Below, piece by piece: positions 25,601-33,990 of a stretch of 64,000 nucleotides of DNA. The stretch is from contig NZ_VZRA01000004.1 in the NCBI RefSeq assembly GCF_008802355.1, forward strand, positions 62,001 to 126,000. Direction: 5' to 3'. Each line of letters starts with the position of its first letter. Position 1 is the first letter of the stretch. The notes beneath the pieces are model-generated. The model had not been told where the DNA came from and made no database searches. It saw nothing but the letters and a program-made list of their open reading frames with translations. The stretch is from Oryzomonas sagensis (GTDB lineage: Bacteria > Desulfobacterota > Desulfuromonadia > Geobacterales > Pseudopelobacteraceae). The translations under genes were made by a program, and so were the position numbers.

Positions 25601-28173
25601 TGCCCCCTGGGGTTGCAGAAGCCGCCGAAGTGGAAGCCGCCGCCGCGTCTATCGGTAACGATGTTGCCGAAGTGGCCCGGGAGAATCACATCTTTGAACA
25701 GTCCATCGAGCACCAGGAAGCAGCTCTTGAAAAGATACTGAAAGAGGTTGAACGGCTTGAGAATCTGGATGAGCAGATATCGGCGGCCGTGGAGCCTCAA
25801 CAGGCGGAGCCTGCCGCTGCCGGCAAAGCGGAGCCGCCTGAAAAGTCTCAACCTGATGCCGCAATAGATTCGGTCTCTTCTGCCGAAGTCAAAGACCACG
25901 CAGGGGCCACTGGCCCCACTGAACCGCCTGGCCCTGGTGTAGAAGAACCTGGGAGACAATACACTGACAAGCAGGCCGACCCTCCTCAGACCGTCGCCGT
26001 CCCTGAGCAAACCGCCGAACGGGTGATTAATGCCATGCCGGACTTTTCCGGCGAGGCAGGCCGCTGGACCGGCGTTGGTGAACGGTTCGGACACCGGGCC
26101 TCCGCCGCCCCTCTTGACTTCTTTACTCACCAGGGCCGGGACGGTCACGAATATTCGATTAAATACGCTGGGGATTTCGGGTTCTCTACGTCAACCCGGT
26201 CCACCGTCGACACCGCCCTGTCGAAGCGCTCAACAGAGATTATCCGCGGCGATCATGGAAAAACTGTGAAAACCACCCATTCCCGGGGAGACTGGATTTC
26301 GCGGTCGTCTGAATCCTCCGGCGCGGTTCACCGCCACAAAACCAGGGATGAACAGGGCAATGTCATTCAAGCCGAAACCGTCCGGTTTTCCGAGCGGTCG
26401 CAACAACTCTTCGGGGGCCTGTATCGGTCCAGCACGCGCACGGAAAGGCTGCATGACGGCTCAAAGCGGCTAATCAAGTCAACTTCCTGGGGCAACAAGG
26501 TCAAGGGCACCACAACCACTTATCATAAAGATGGCCGGATCGTAGAGACGGAGTGGACCGGCACCAGGCGGGAAAACGGGGATCTCCAGATCAACGAGTC
26601 GACCACAAAAACTAAATTTGATGCCTCCAAGACGAAAATGGAAACCGGTAATTTCCTCGATATAGGAGTCCGCGCGATAATCCAAACAATCACTTTCCTC
26701 AAAGACCCCAATGAATACAGGGATCTCCGCAATCAACTGACAAGAGACCATGCTCTCAAGATCACAACTCAGCGGTATCAGCAAAACGGCTCTGTCCTGG
26801 GAAAAACGGAGATATTTACAAAATCCCAGCTCCGTGCCGACAAGGCCTGGGCCAGAAGTACAGATAAAAGTATGTCGTGCCTGACCAGGGAATATGATGC
26901 TGACACTAAGGTATTCAAGATTGCCAATTTCGTACGGGACCCTGAGGGGAATGCAAGCGGCACTGCAAAATATATCACTGAGGCCGGGAGAGTTGACAAA
27001 ACTACTGATTGGCAAAAGTTCGCCAACGACGCCATGAAGGGCCATACCCAGCACTTTGACGGCGTGGGGAAGCTCACAAAGGATACCACCTGGGAAAAGG
27101 ATGCCGCCGGGGAAATGAAGGGTGATACGAAGCATTTTGTCCGGGAAGACTACAATGGCGACAAGCTGACGGTGAATTACGCTACGAAAGAATCGGAATG
27201 GATGAAAAACACTGACAATGCCATGAAGGGTGAAACAAAACACCTGAATGAAGATGGGGCCGCCACTAAGACATCCTCCTGGGAAAAAGATGCTGATGAC
27301 AACATGAGCGGGAAAACTCAGCATTTCGCCGAGAATGGCGAGTTGAACAAAGAGACTGCCTGGGCGAAAGATGACACGGAAATGGCGGGCGAAACCCGCC
27401 GCTACGCCAACGATGAACTGCGGTCATTCTCTGCATGGACGCGGGATCTGGGCGAAGATGGAAAATTTGAGGTGGATTTCTCTGAATCGTACCTTCCGGG
27501 ATTTTTCAAGGATGCGGAGGAAAATGCCGGGAAAGAGGTGCGGCCGGAGCCTGATAAAACCGCTGCCCTGGAAACCCCAGAGCAGTCACACGAGCAGACC
27601 CACGAGATAGACCAGGATCAGCCTGAACCCCCTCCCTTGGCCGAGATAGACAACGAGGTTGCCGCTGCAGCCGATATTGTCTCCTCTCCTGAGATTCCAC
27701 CGGCCGAAGGGGTGGCCGTAGACAAGGATTTTGCCCAGGTTGAAGCCCCTGGGAATGACCTGGAGGACGAGAATGAACATGACCTCGACGAACAACACAC
27801 GACCGAAAATCTGTCATTGCAAGAATCTGAGTTGGAGATTGACGGCAACAGCCAAGAGACTGTGACCCTTAGTATCCCAGAGGCTATCGACGCTGCCCTG
27901 GACACAATTGCACACATTCAAGCCGAGATCCTCACCGGTGAGATAGGACAGCTAACCGAGGAAATTGCGCAGTCTGCAGAAGCTGGAATGGCTAAGCTGC
28001 TTGAAGAAGCGATTGAAAAGCTTAACACAGAAATTTCCAGCAACCAGGCCCAGGCGACTCTCTCTGATGTTGCTGACAAACTCGGTCCCGAGGTACAGCA
28101 GGCTGAACAGCAGCACGAACAACATGAGGCCCGGGAACGAGATGTTGAGAGGGAAATGGATTTCGAGATATAA
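22660..28173 (+). CDS. traI: MobF conjugative relaxase-helicase (TraI/TrwC) with repeat-rich C-terminal extension
   Basis: 1,837 residues. The N-terminal relaxase has the catalytic tyrosines in DYYLKG (Y22, Y23), the RAGNDLTFSAPKSVS motif (about 84-98) and the metal histidines H148, H159, H161 (PQLHSHLFGLN), nearly the TrwC numbering. A superfamily-1 helicase follows, with Walker A GDPGTGKTYA near residue 462 and a RecD2-like C-terminal motif HAYAATDAKLQG near 885. After a Pro/Glu/Ala linker, residues about 1150-1620 hold an unusual domain of beta repeats, including W.K.AD..M.GKT.HF units. A Glu-rich helical tail ends the protein. It nicks oriT, stays attached to the transferred strand and unwinds DNA. 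AAAGGAAATTTT precedes the start. Confidence 0.9.
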   Translation: MLSVSTPKSSQAIQAYFEKDDYYLKGAETSQWVGSGAESLGLSGPVSKEDFKALTEGYSPSGDQLVKPKITKDKETGEKIEEHRAGNDLTFSAPKSVSIAYAAGVPGMKEAHDAAMDAMCSYLEKYYSHARTPEGFASGSLVAAKFDHATSRAVDPQLHSHLFGLNVTQTEDGQWRANEPINIFKDQKVLGALYRQVLANQLMKMGYEIRWTDREQNLFELKAVPQNVIATFSQRREEIEAKVEKWKESGKYDQLKGKGLTDAQIWEKATLATRAAKDKNLTKEMVSEIWEKVFASLGLSSKSFEQSVSGSRLETPALAPADERAESIIKIAEQAVSFHNNKEAVIDLAQVIKTCCQLSAGQHSLREIVAAVQASAIELGDVARNQGRVKYTTPEMIQIEQNNKTMAESLGGTFKSITSKEEVEQYLDHLKATEHIDLSKGQRDMVVQELTNGNGLNVANGDPGTGKTYALGIITRFDKEVLLPSGREHVVWNVGFTGRAAAEMAAKTGGESYTTDSFLNRLESGKIKLGEQKDGVRRQEVIRVDEASYESARQINHLLRVVKDAQGNGATIKMSLQGDLKQRLSIAAGRAFQQMKEITHKFGAYIEMKEIIRQSIASGLRPVATKLNDTSLPIAQRTLEALGMIENQNRIVEIKDRAGLVKATVAEYLNYSQMDNPDKPGQKATSIVVCTTNAEVQELNKAIRQELVASGKLEEGSKFKVYNTASVNVMASSYRTGQKVMFSGYRDDDTRKQTQFRNIPLNTPGLVKEINAEKNMVTIQYEMTGRGGSKIVAEEFSAADLALNVSVYNLNEKLFAVGDRVMNLLNGRFRNGEIIPTTDKQAHEVKNGDIGTIKAVNDGVATILFNEGESSQRTVKMALSRAHIDHAYAATDAKLQGATLDFGVIFAAIKEGVKSMLSYQGENVALTRFRHDLKLLTNSLKGLKDEIKTELKKTSTLDYKENQMVWPEKARAAEKGTEKELPPGVAEAAEVEAAAASIGNDVAEVARENHIFEQSIEHQEAALEKILKEVERLENLDEQISAAVEPQQAEPAAAGKAEPPEKSQPDAAIDSVSSAEVKDHAGATGPTEPPGPGVEEPGRQYTDKQADPPQTVAVPEQTAERVINAMPDFSGEAGRWTGVGERFGHRASAAPLDFFTHQGRDGHEYSIKYAGDFGFSTSTRSTVDTALSKRSTEIIRGDHGKTVKTTHSRGDWISRSSESSGAVHRHKTRDEQGNVIQAETVRFSERSQQLFGGLYRSSTRTERLHDGSKRLIKSTSWGNKVKGTTTTYHKDGRIVETEWTGTRRENGDLQINESTTKTKFDASKTKMETGNFLDIGVRAIIQTITFLKDPNEYRDLRNQLTRDHALKITTQRYQQNGSVLGKTEIFTKSQLRADKAWARSTDKSMSCLTREYDADTKVFKIANFVRDPEGNASGTAKYITEAGRVDKTTDWQKFANDAMKGHTQHFDGVGKLTKDTTWEKDAAGEMKGDTKHFVREDYNGDKLTVNYATKESEWMKNTDNAMKGETKHLNEDGAATKTSSWEKDADDNMSGKTQHFAENGELNKETAWAKDDTEMAGETRRYANDELRSFSAWTRDLGEDGKFEVDFSESYLPGFFKDAEENAGKEVRPEPDKTAALETPEQSHEQTHEIDQDQPEPPPLAEIDNEVAAAADIVSSPEIPPAEGVAVDKDFAQVEAPGNDLEDENEHDLDEQHTTENLSLQESELEIDGNSQETVTLSIPEAIDAALDTIAHIQAEILTGEIGQLTEEIAQSAEAGMAKLLEEAIEKLNTEISSNQAQATLSDVADKLGPEVQQAEQQHEQHEARERDVEREMDFEI

Positions 28174-28210
28174 CCTTTCGTACTTCCTTCCACATTACCA
28201 ACTTTACCCA

Positions 28211-28240
28211 GCCCCGGCCGTCCGCCGGGGCTTCTTCTTT
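28211..28240 (+). terminator. Terminator after traI
   Basis: GCCCCGGC-cgtcc-GCCGGGGC (28211-28231) followed by a T-rich tract. The same GCCCCGG/CCGGGGC stem ends the next operon (31835-31864), and a similar hairpin follows 33908. Confidence 0.8.
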
Positions 28241-28307
28241 CTGCGGTCATGATTTGTTCACTTTTCTCTCCATTGCTTTTCGCAATATTTCATTCTTTTT
28301 CATTCCA

Positions 28308-28359
28308 TAAAGATTTTTTGCAAATTGAAGGGGTCGAAAAACCTCTTTGAATATAGAGG
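28308..28359 (+). promoter_or_regulatory. Shared promoter/operator repeat, copy 2
   Basis: It is identical to copy 3 over 42 bases from TAAAGATTTTTTGCAAATTG to CCTCTTTG; then AATATAGAGG. The AAGGGGT/ACCTCTT and CCTCT/AGAGG inverted repeats are preserved while the loop between the latter varies, which suggests a structural or protein-binding constraint. The next start codon is 24 bases downstream. Confidence 0.85.
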
Positions 28360-28382
28360 ACAAAATTTCGGAGGAGAAATTT

Positions 28383-28850
28383 ATGGCAGCTACACGTAAC
28401 TCAAACTTTGCAGCCGGCGCCGGGATATCTGTCGGCTCGGACGGAGACATGATGGTTTTTGATCACCTTGTCGGTCGTCACCTGTTCCGCCTCGGTCTGG
28501 CCCTGGCGTGCGAAGATTTGCAAGCTTCAATGCGCTTGTCCTCAACTTTTTTCGGGCTTATTTATTCACTCTCTCTCCGCAAAAAATATCCGGTCAAAAG
28601 AATCAGAGAAGCTCTGAAGAGTTATCTGATTTCGTTGATTTCCTGCGAAGCCGCCGCCGGTAGCGATGATTTTAGCGAAATCGGCGGCGCTGCCGAATGC
28701 CTGATTGGACACTATGGGGTTTCCGGTGAGCTGTTGGATGAAACATTTGCAGACGCCGCTGTCCAAAACCCAATTTTCGGGGGGTGGGTGAGTGGGAAAG
28801 CAGCTATGGAAGTGACTAAAGACGGAATGAAGGGAGAAGTTGAACAATGA
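28383..28850 (+). CDS. Hypothetical protein, first gene of an envelope operon
   Basis: 155 residues, no signal peptide; mixed helical content (GRHLFRLGLALACEDLQASM). GGAGGAG precedes the ATG at 28383. It overlaps the next gene by 4 bp, so it is translationally coupled to a membrane protein. Not recognised. Being the first gene after the shared promoter, it may be regulatory or scaffold-like. Confidence 0.6.
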   Translation: MAATRNSNFAAGAGISVGSDGDMMVFDHLVGRHLFRLGLALACEDLQASMRLSSTFFGLIYSLSLRKKYPVKRIREALKSYLISLISCEAAAGSDDFSEIGGAAECLIGHYGVSGELLDETFADAAVQNPIFGGWVSGKAAMEVTKDGMKGEVEQ

Positions 28851-29164
28851 ACTGGCTAACCAAAATACTGGCCCCGTCACTGATTGTAATTTTGGCCATC
28901 GTTTATTTTTCGTATCAAAAAAACGACAACGAAATGACTCAGGATAGTGCGAAATTTGACCGGGATTGGAACGAGAGTATGCAGCATTTTGCAAAATCTC
29001 CGGGCGAAAAGAAAAAATATGCGGCAAGGGCAACCATGGCGCAAAGCGATTATAGCTCTGCCAGAGCGGAGGGGGCCAAGCATAAGCAAAGGGTTGATAA
29101 TGCAGGGGATAACCTTAACGATGCCCTGGATGATCTCAAAAAAGAGAACGGGGGTGGGAAGTGA
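28847..29164 (+). CDS. Small single-pass membrane protein
   Basis: 105 residues. An N-terminal hydrophobic helix (ILAPSLIVILAIVYFSY) acts as signal anchor. The remainder is highly charged and helical, rich in Lys, Asp and Asn. Overlaps of 4 bp on both sides bind it into one operon with the flanking genes. Unknown function. Confidence 0.6.
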   Translation: MNWLTKILAPSLIVILAIVYFSYQKNDNEMTQDSAKFDRDWNESMQHFAKSPGEKKKYAARATMAQSDYSSARAEGAKHKQRVDNAGDNLNDALDDLKKENGGGK

Positions 29165-30177
29165 AAAATATCATCCTTTTTGTCCTACTGGCCCTGGCGG
29201 TGCCCCTGGCGGCCTCCGCCCTGGATCTCTCGGTTGACAGCAGTAAGGACAAGTCGATCTCGCGGGAACGGGCCTTATCAATCCGGAAAAGCCTGGAGGA
29301 TCGGCACTCCGATACCACAAGCCACTCCCACGACACGAGCAACAGCACGACAAACCGCCGTGCGCGCAACATCAACCGGGACACCTCCAATACGGTATCA
29401 ATCCCCATGATAGCCCTGCTCCCGGATCTGGGCTTTAAACCCCTGCTTCCCGTGGATCTCGGGCTCGCCGCCCCGATTGAAAAGGGCGGCTGGATCACAG
29501 TACATGTACAGGAGTACTACGCCAAAGCGTGGGCCTCCTACGCCCCTGTAGAGACCGTCACAGACCCGGCGCCGGTCAAAGCCTACATTGATCTGGTGGC
29601 ACGCAAGTCCCTGATTGCCGCTCAAGCGCAACTCTACCTCATGGATCGGCTCGGCCGCCTGGCCGGGAAAAAAGCCGTCACAAAGAACGGCCGGAAAACC
29701 CTTGATGCGTCGGTGCTGGTTGGCATCAATGATCTCCCTCCCCTGGCCGCTCAGGCTTACGCAGACGCGGAAAAAAATGTGTCTGCGCCGTATCTCTTGG
29801 GAATATGGGAGAGATACCAGAAAGAGATGGCGGGCGGGAATTGTCGCCTGTCCGGGAATCATGGGATTTCCTGCGGCAACATCATAATCGAGCTGGACAA
29901 CCCGCCGCGGCTCGCCTTGGGGAACATCCCTCTCTACAACGGGTCCACGTTCGCTGGTGTGACAGGCGATGTGCGGGTGTCCTCGAGCGTCAGCCTGCAT
30001 GATGCCTACGAGCGGTCAAAAGTCGTGTCTGACGCGGATAGGCGGTCAACAGATGATATGGAAAGCAACGGAAATGCCTTTGAAGCTGCTATGAGCCGCC
30101 GTGAAACGCTGAATAAGAGCAAAGGGAATAAAATAAACATGGGGGTTGGCAAATTTGTGCCCGGGCCTTCACACTAA
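29161..30177 (+). CDS. Secreted protein, unknown, conjugation-associated
   Basis: 338 residues with a clear signal peptide (NIILFVLLALAVPLAASA, cleavage near residue 20). A Ser/Asp/Arg/His-rich low-complexity stretch (about 25-75) is followed by a folded domain containing QEYYAKAWASYAP and one CRLSGNHGISCG pair of cysteines that could form a disulphide. It starts with GTG overlapping the previous stop. I do not recognise the family. Export, operon position and the shared promoter with parM suggest an envelope function tied to the element's life cycle. Confidence 0.6.
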   Translation: MKNIILFVLLALAVPLAASALDLSVDSSKDKSISRERALSIRKSLEDRHSDTTSHSHDTSNSTTNRRARNINRDTSNTVSIPMIALLPDLGFKPLLPVDLGLAAPIEKGGWITVHVQEYYAKAWASYAPVETVTDPAPVKAYIDLVARKSLIAAQAQLYLMDRLGRLAGKKAVTKNGRKTLDASVLVGINDLPPLAAQAYADAEKNVSAPYLLGIWERYQKEMAGGNCRLSGNHGISCGNIIIELDNPPRLALGNIPLYNGSTFAGVTGDVRVSSSVSLHDAYERSKVVSDADRRSTDDMESNGNAFEAAMSRRETLNKSKGNKINMGVGKFVPGPSH

Positions 30178-30204
30178 AACTCAGTCCGTCACTGGAGGTG
30201 ACCA

Positions 30205-30912
30205 TTGAAAACCACAATTTTCGCTATTCTTCTTGCCATTGCCATTTCTTCCGCCGCTTTTGCTGGCTTCACCGTTCCGGTTTCTGATCAGAGTTTCGGT
30301 ATTTATAAAGAAAAATCCGAAGAATATCAGACTGGAAAAACCAAAATTGGCAACATGCATCAGTCGATTAAATCATCGGAATCTGGATACAATATTACCA
30401 TTGACTACAAGTATGACGATGGCAGGCAGACGCAGGAAAATTTTAATACCGATAAATCATTGGCTTTGAAATCGTTTGATATTTATATAAAAAGCAATGC
30501 TTTGATCTATTTTGGTGGAACAATAAAAGGTAACATACTGAATGTAAGAGAAGAAATAACAGAAGAAAAAGGCAAAAGATCCCTGGAGGACAATTTACAG
30601 ATCACGGATAAACTGTATCCGTTATCAGCTATAGCATTATACCTGTTAATGCATGAGGGGGTCCCTGAAAAAGAATTCCAGATATCAGTGTTAAACTCGG
30701 ATAACTCAACGTATTTTATGTCTCAAACTACGATAAGGCCTACCCGGATTGCTGTTTTAAGCGCCAATATATCAGGATATGATATTGGATATTCCCTCAG
30801 AAACGCAATGTGCACTCAGTTGTATTGCGATTTTCATATTGAGGTTGATAAAAACGGGAATACTATAAAAATCATCAAAAATGGATTGATTTTTGAAGCT
30901 GAGAAGCCATAA
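30205..30912 (+). CDS. Secreted protein, unknown
   Basis: 235 residues beginning at a TTG codon with GGAGGTGA upstream. A signal peptide (TIFAILLAIAISSAAFA) precedes a mostly beta, Lys/Asn-rich domain. It is AT-rich relative to the gene before it, so it may have a separate origin. Third exported product of this operon. No family recognised. Confidence 0.6.
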   Translation: MKTTIFAILLAIAISSAAFAGFTVPVSDQSFGIYKEKSEEYQTGKTKIGNMHQSIKSSESGYNITIDYKYDDGRQTQENFNTDKSLALKSFDIYIKSNALIYFGGTIKGNILNVREEITEEKGKRSLEDNLQITDKLYPLSAIALYLLMHEGVPEKEFQISVLNSDNSTYFMSQTTIRPTRIAVLSANISGYDIGYSLRNAMCTQLYCDFHIEVDKNGNTIKIIKNGLIFEAEKP

Positions 30913-30931
30913 CAGAAAAGGAGGCGCTTAA

Positions 30932-31798
30932 ATGAAACTGTATATTTTATCGATAATTGCCGTAATCATCACAACGGCTTTTTCTACTTTCGCAGCTCCG
31001 CCGAATTTTTTTACATTAGACCAGGTTCCGAAACAGTCTAAACCTTTATCTTCGGGGCCATTAAGAGGCACTGATCTCCCGTCAGTATTTGTAGCTGATG
31101 CCCGGGCCAACGAAAAAAATATAAACAACCAATGTGATAATTTCAAAACTGCATACAACGATTATATTCAGTTCAATGGTTCAGGGCAGTCGAGGCACAA
31201 TTCTCCTGGTGAGAATATAGCCGCCGAGGAATACATGAATATGCAGCACAAAAGGTTCGGCGGGCAAGTACAGTCGCAATGGCAGTCGGTTCAGGGGAGC
31301 TGGCCTTCGGGTTTCAACCCACAGGTTTGTTCTGGGACTATGCCGACTAAGACCGGATCTTTTACAATGTCTGACGGCAAGTTACTGCGAAGTGAGGAAA
31401 TAACAGGCTGGGGCCGTTTTGATGCCACTTACGGTCCAAATCACAAATATCCCGTGCAGATAACGGTGTCAGACGGACGGAATAATGCGCTGACTGGCGT
31501 CAAGAATTCAGAAAATGAGCCGTTCATTGTCAGATCGGTTAATTTCGACTTTCTCAAATTGGACCCAATAACGCAATCGTATACAAGCAGATATGGTTCA
31601 TTTACAGCTTCTGGCAATGAGCTCGTTGACTATTTCAATGTAATAGAGAGGGATTGCCCGATATTGGATATTGATAAAAATAGATGCCACAGTGCCCTGT
31701 CATGGTTCGGAATAATGCTTAAATACCCTGATGATAAAACGAGACAATTCACTATTGATAATCTGATCCAGTTTGCAAAAGCAAAAAACACACGATAA
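30932..31798 (+). CDS. Secreted protein, unknown, with several cysteines
   Basis: 288 residues; signal peptide ILSIIAVIITTAFSTFA. The mature part has cysteines at NNQCDNF, QVCSG, RDCPI and NRCHS, an even number compatible with two disulphides in the periplasm. AAAAGGAGGCG precedes the ATG. Last gene of the operon, followed by a strong terminator. The family is not recognised. Confidence 0.6.
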   Translation: MKLYILSIIAVIITTAFSTFAAPPNFFTLDQVPKQSKPLSSGPLRGTDLPSVFVADARANEKNINNQCDNFKTAYNDYIQFNGSGQSRHNSPGENIAAEEYMNMQHKRFGGQVQSQWQSVQGSWPSGFNPQVCSGTMPTKTGSFTMSDGKLLRSEEITGWGRFDATYGPNHKYPVQITVSDGRNNALTGVKNSENEPFIVRSVNFDFLKLDPITQSYTSRYGSFTASGNELVDYFNVIERDCPILDIDKNRCHSALSWFGIMLKYPDDKTRQFTIDNLIQFAKAKNTR

Positions 31799-31834
31799 AC
31801 TCAGTAAACTAGAGAGCTACAAAGAAAACTACTC

Positions 31835-31864
31835 AAGCCCCGGCCTTCCACCGGGGCTTTTTTC
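31835..31864 (+). terminator. Terminator of the first envelope operon
   Basis: AAGCCCCGG-ccttcca-CCGGGGCTT with a T6 run at 31858-31863. Near-copy of the traI terminator stem. Confidence 0.88.
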
Positions 31865-31883
31865 ATTTCTATTTTTGCACCAC

Positions 31884-31935
31884 TAAAGATTTTTTGCAAA
31901 TTGAAGGGGTCGAAAAACCTCTTTGTATGTAGAGG
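31884..31935 (+). promoter_or_regulatory. Shared promoter/operator repeat, copy 3
   Basis: It is identical to copy 2 through CCTCTTTG, then TATGTAGAGG. It starts 20 bases after the terminator and ends 28 bases before the next ATG, so it must contain or directly regulate the promoter of the second envelope operon. Confidence 0.85.
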
Positions 31936-31962
31936 GAAAAAATATCTGAAGGAGGTCTCAAG

Positions 31963-32193
31963 ATGCTAAAGGCCGTAAGAAAAATAGAACATCCCCGCCG
32001 CGCTGTCGTCGGGGGTTGCAAAATACCCAGGATATCTAGAGGGGACAACACCCAGCGCTATTACGACGCTCACGTCCACGCATATCACAGCCTCCGCCGG
32101 CGGGCCCTGGAAACCGGGGACGAGCAATCAGCACAAATTGTTGCCGGATATGACGCGCTCATCAAGCATCTGCAGTCTCGCATCGGAAACTAA
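31963..32193 (+). CDS. Small basic hypothetical protein
   Basis: 76 residues, Arg/His-rich (RKIEHPRRAVVGGCKIPRIS...), helical C-terminus, no signal peptide. AAGGAGG precedes the start at good spacing. Like 28383, it is the cytoplasmic first gene of an operon of exported proteins. Unknown function. Confidence 0.55.
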   Translation: MLKAVRKIEHPRRAVVGGCKIPRISRGDNTQRYYDAHVHAYHSLRRRALETGDEQSAQIVAGYDALIKHLQSRIGN

Positions 32194-32214
32194 ACAAAAA
32201 GGAGCCCAAAGACC

Positions 32215-32634
32215 ATGCGGAAAATCATCATGATCGTAGCAATTCTAACAATGACGGCAATGGCAGCGCATGCCGGCACCGGTGCAACAGATATTACTCC
32301 TCACCTTACTAGGTGCGATGCGGTGGCAGTCATCAAGACACCGATTTGGCAGCGGCTGGCCACTGCATTTATCATCAGTGAGACAAAAGTTGTGAGGAAA
32401 ACAGAATTTGTTGAGACTTTCGGACTTTTGACTGTTGAGAGGGCAGAGGACTTTGCTTCCTCTTTTGCCGATAAAATACTGTCACAAAATTTATCGGAGA
32501 TCGAGCAGGGCAGGCTTTTTTGCACAGAAGATGGTAGCAAAAACGTTCTGTATATCGATTTTTATGGGAACGGAGAGAAACCGGTATTTTCGGGAAGGCT
32601 GTTGACTGATGTGGCAAGAGAAGAGAAGCGGTAA
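32215..32634 (+). CDS. Exported small protein, paralogue of the next gene
   Basis: 139 residues with signal peptide MRKIIMIVAILTMTAMAAHA. The mature part shares a pattern with the next gene: a cysteine soon after the start, P.W..(L/I)AT..(I/L)..E, a central E/D-rich helix, and a C-terminal C..(D/P). The two genes are adjacent and presumably arose by duplication. Function unknown. Confidence 0.6.
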   Translation: MRKIIMIVAILTMTAMAAHAGTGATDITPHLTRCDAVAVIKTPIWQRLATAFIISETKVVRKTEFVETFGLLTVERAEDFASSFADKILSQNLSEIEQGRLFCTEDGSKNVLYIDFYGNGEKPVFSGRLLTDVAREEKR

Positions 32635-32664
32635 CGCACGCCAATCGAGAAAGGAACACAAACC

Positions 32665-33111
32665 ATGCGGAAAATCATCGTAACAATCGTTGCAATCATC
32701 ACAATAGCAGCTGCGGCGCATGCGGAGCAGTCCAATGTGTACAAATGCTTCGGCGTGCAGGCTGTCGACCCGCCCGTCTGGAAAAAGATTGCAACCCTGG
32801 GGCTGGCAAGTGAACAGACCATTAACATCGACACGCAGTTCCTGGTTCCCGTCACCGTGTCTGGCCGCGATATCGAAGAGGCGATGGACGCCCAAAAGAT
32901 ACTCGCCACGGAGGCAATGAAACTGGATGCATCTCAAATTCGGGCCGCTCAAGTTACCTGCACTGGTCCCGCCGGCGATGTAATTCATCTCGCTTACGAT
33001 CGCGAACACATCGGTTTCCGGAGCCGATACCAGCCAGCCCCCGCGGCAGCGGCACTGGAGGCGGCCAAAACTCATGCTGGCACTGCTTACGATCAGGGGG
33101 TGTACCAGTGA
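32665..33111 (+). CDS. Exported small protein, paralogue of the preceding gene
   Basis: 148 residues; signal peptide MRKIIVTIVAIITIAAAAHA, nearly the same as its neighbour's. KCFGVQAVDPPVWKKIATLG parallels the RCDAVAVIKTPIWQRLATAF region of 32215. Two cysteines align between the pair. The C-terminal Ala-rich tail is unique. Unknown function. Confidence 0.6.
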   Translation: MRKIIVTIVAIITIAAAAHAEQSNVYKCFGVQAVDPPVWKKIATLGLASEQTINIDTQFLVPVTVSGRDIEEAMDAQKILATEAMKLDASQIRAAQVTCTGPAGDVIHLAYDREHIGFRSRYQPAPAAAALEAAKTHAGTAYDQGVYQ

Positions 33112-33161
33112 CCCTCAACACGCTCCGGTAAACAAATCATTCAACGAATGGAGAAAACATC

Positions 33162-33908
33162 ATGAACAAAGGATTTGCACAGGTTTTAGTAGGGTTTTTG
33201 ATGATGATCGGAATGGCAGCATTGGCGGGGTGCGGGTCGGATGCTGCAAAAACCTCCGCATCTACAACAGCGCAAAAGCAAACGCCGACACTGACGGCAA
33301 TCACGATTACCCCTGCCACCAACAATCTCGCGGTCGGTGCAACCCAACAGCTGACCGCCATCGGAACGTACTCAGACGGCACGACTGCGGATATATCGCG
33401 CGACGCAAATTGGGTATCCTCGGATCCGACAATTGCCCTGCCGGCGCAATCAACCGTAGGTTTCCCCCCTCACGCGGGTACAACTGGGGAGATCAGCGGA
33501 GTAGCCACAGGTACGGCGACTATCACTGTGACGTCCGGGGCGATTACATCGTCTCCATTTGTGATGCATGTCGGGACGCTGACGGCAATATCGATTACAC
33601 CCTCACCAACCGCCAGTATTGGCCAGAACACAACCCAGCAGTTTGCCGCGGTGGGTACGTTTGCGGACGGCTCGATGGGCGATATCACAAACAGTGTTGT
33701 CTGGTCGTCGTCTGATCAGTCCATTGCAGCAGCAAACACGGTCATAAGCGGATTCCCGGCGCATCAGGTGGCGACTGGTGCCACCGGCCAGGTGACGGGC
33801 ACTGGGCTCGGGACGGCGACTATTACTGCAGCCGTCGGGGCGATTACGTCAAATTCGGTGACGGTAACGGTGGTCGAAAGCGCACTGAAATCGGCAACTG
33901 CACAATAG
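33162..33908 (+). CDS. Lipoprotein with two bacterial Ig-like (Big_2) domains
   Basis: 248 residues. The lipobox is LAGC (Cys near residue 24) after a signal peptide. Two Big_2-type repeats follow: both carry LTAI(T/S)ITP, (T/N)TQQ(L/F)(T/A)A(I/V)GT(Y/F).DG, a W-S-S-(D/S) segment, and end in a GTATIT motif. Such proteins sit on the outer surface and mediate adhesion or display. A GC-rich hairpin CCCCCGGC-tcc-GGCCGGGGG follows at 33923-33943, without a clear T run. Confidence 0.8.
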   Translation: MNKGFAQVLVGFLMMIGMAALAGCGSDAAKTSASTTAQKQTPTLTAITITPATNNLAVGATQQLTAIGTYSDGTTADISRDANWVSSDPTIALPAQSTVGFPPHAGTTGEISGVATGTATITVTSGAITSSPFVMHVGTLTAISITPSPTASIGQNTTQQFAAVGTFADGSMGDITNSVVWSSSDQSIAAANTVISGFPAHQVATGATGQVTGTGLGTATITAAVGAITSNSVTVTVVESALKSATAQ

Positions 33909-33990
33909 CCCAACTATCACCTCAACCCCCGGCTCCGGCCGGGGGGGATTAACTATGCAAACCCGCGTGGGCGGAGAAGGAGTAACGAAC

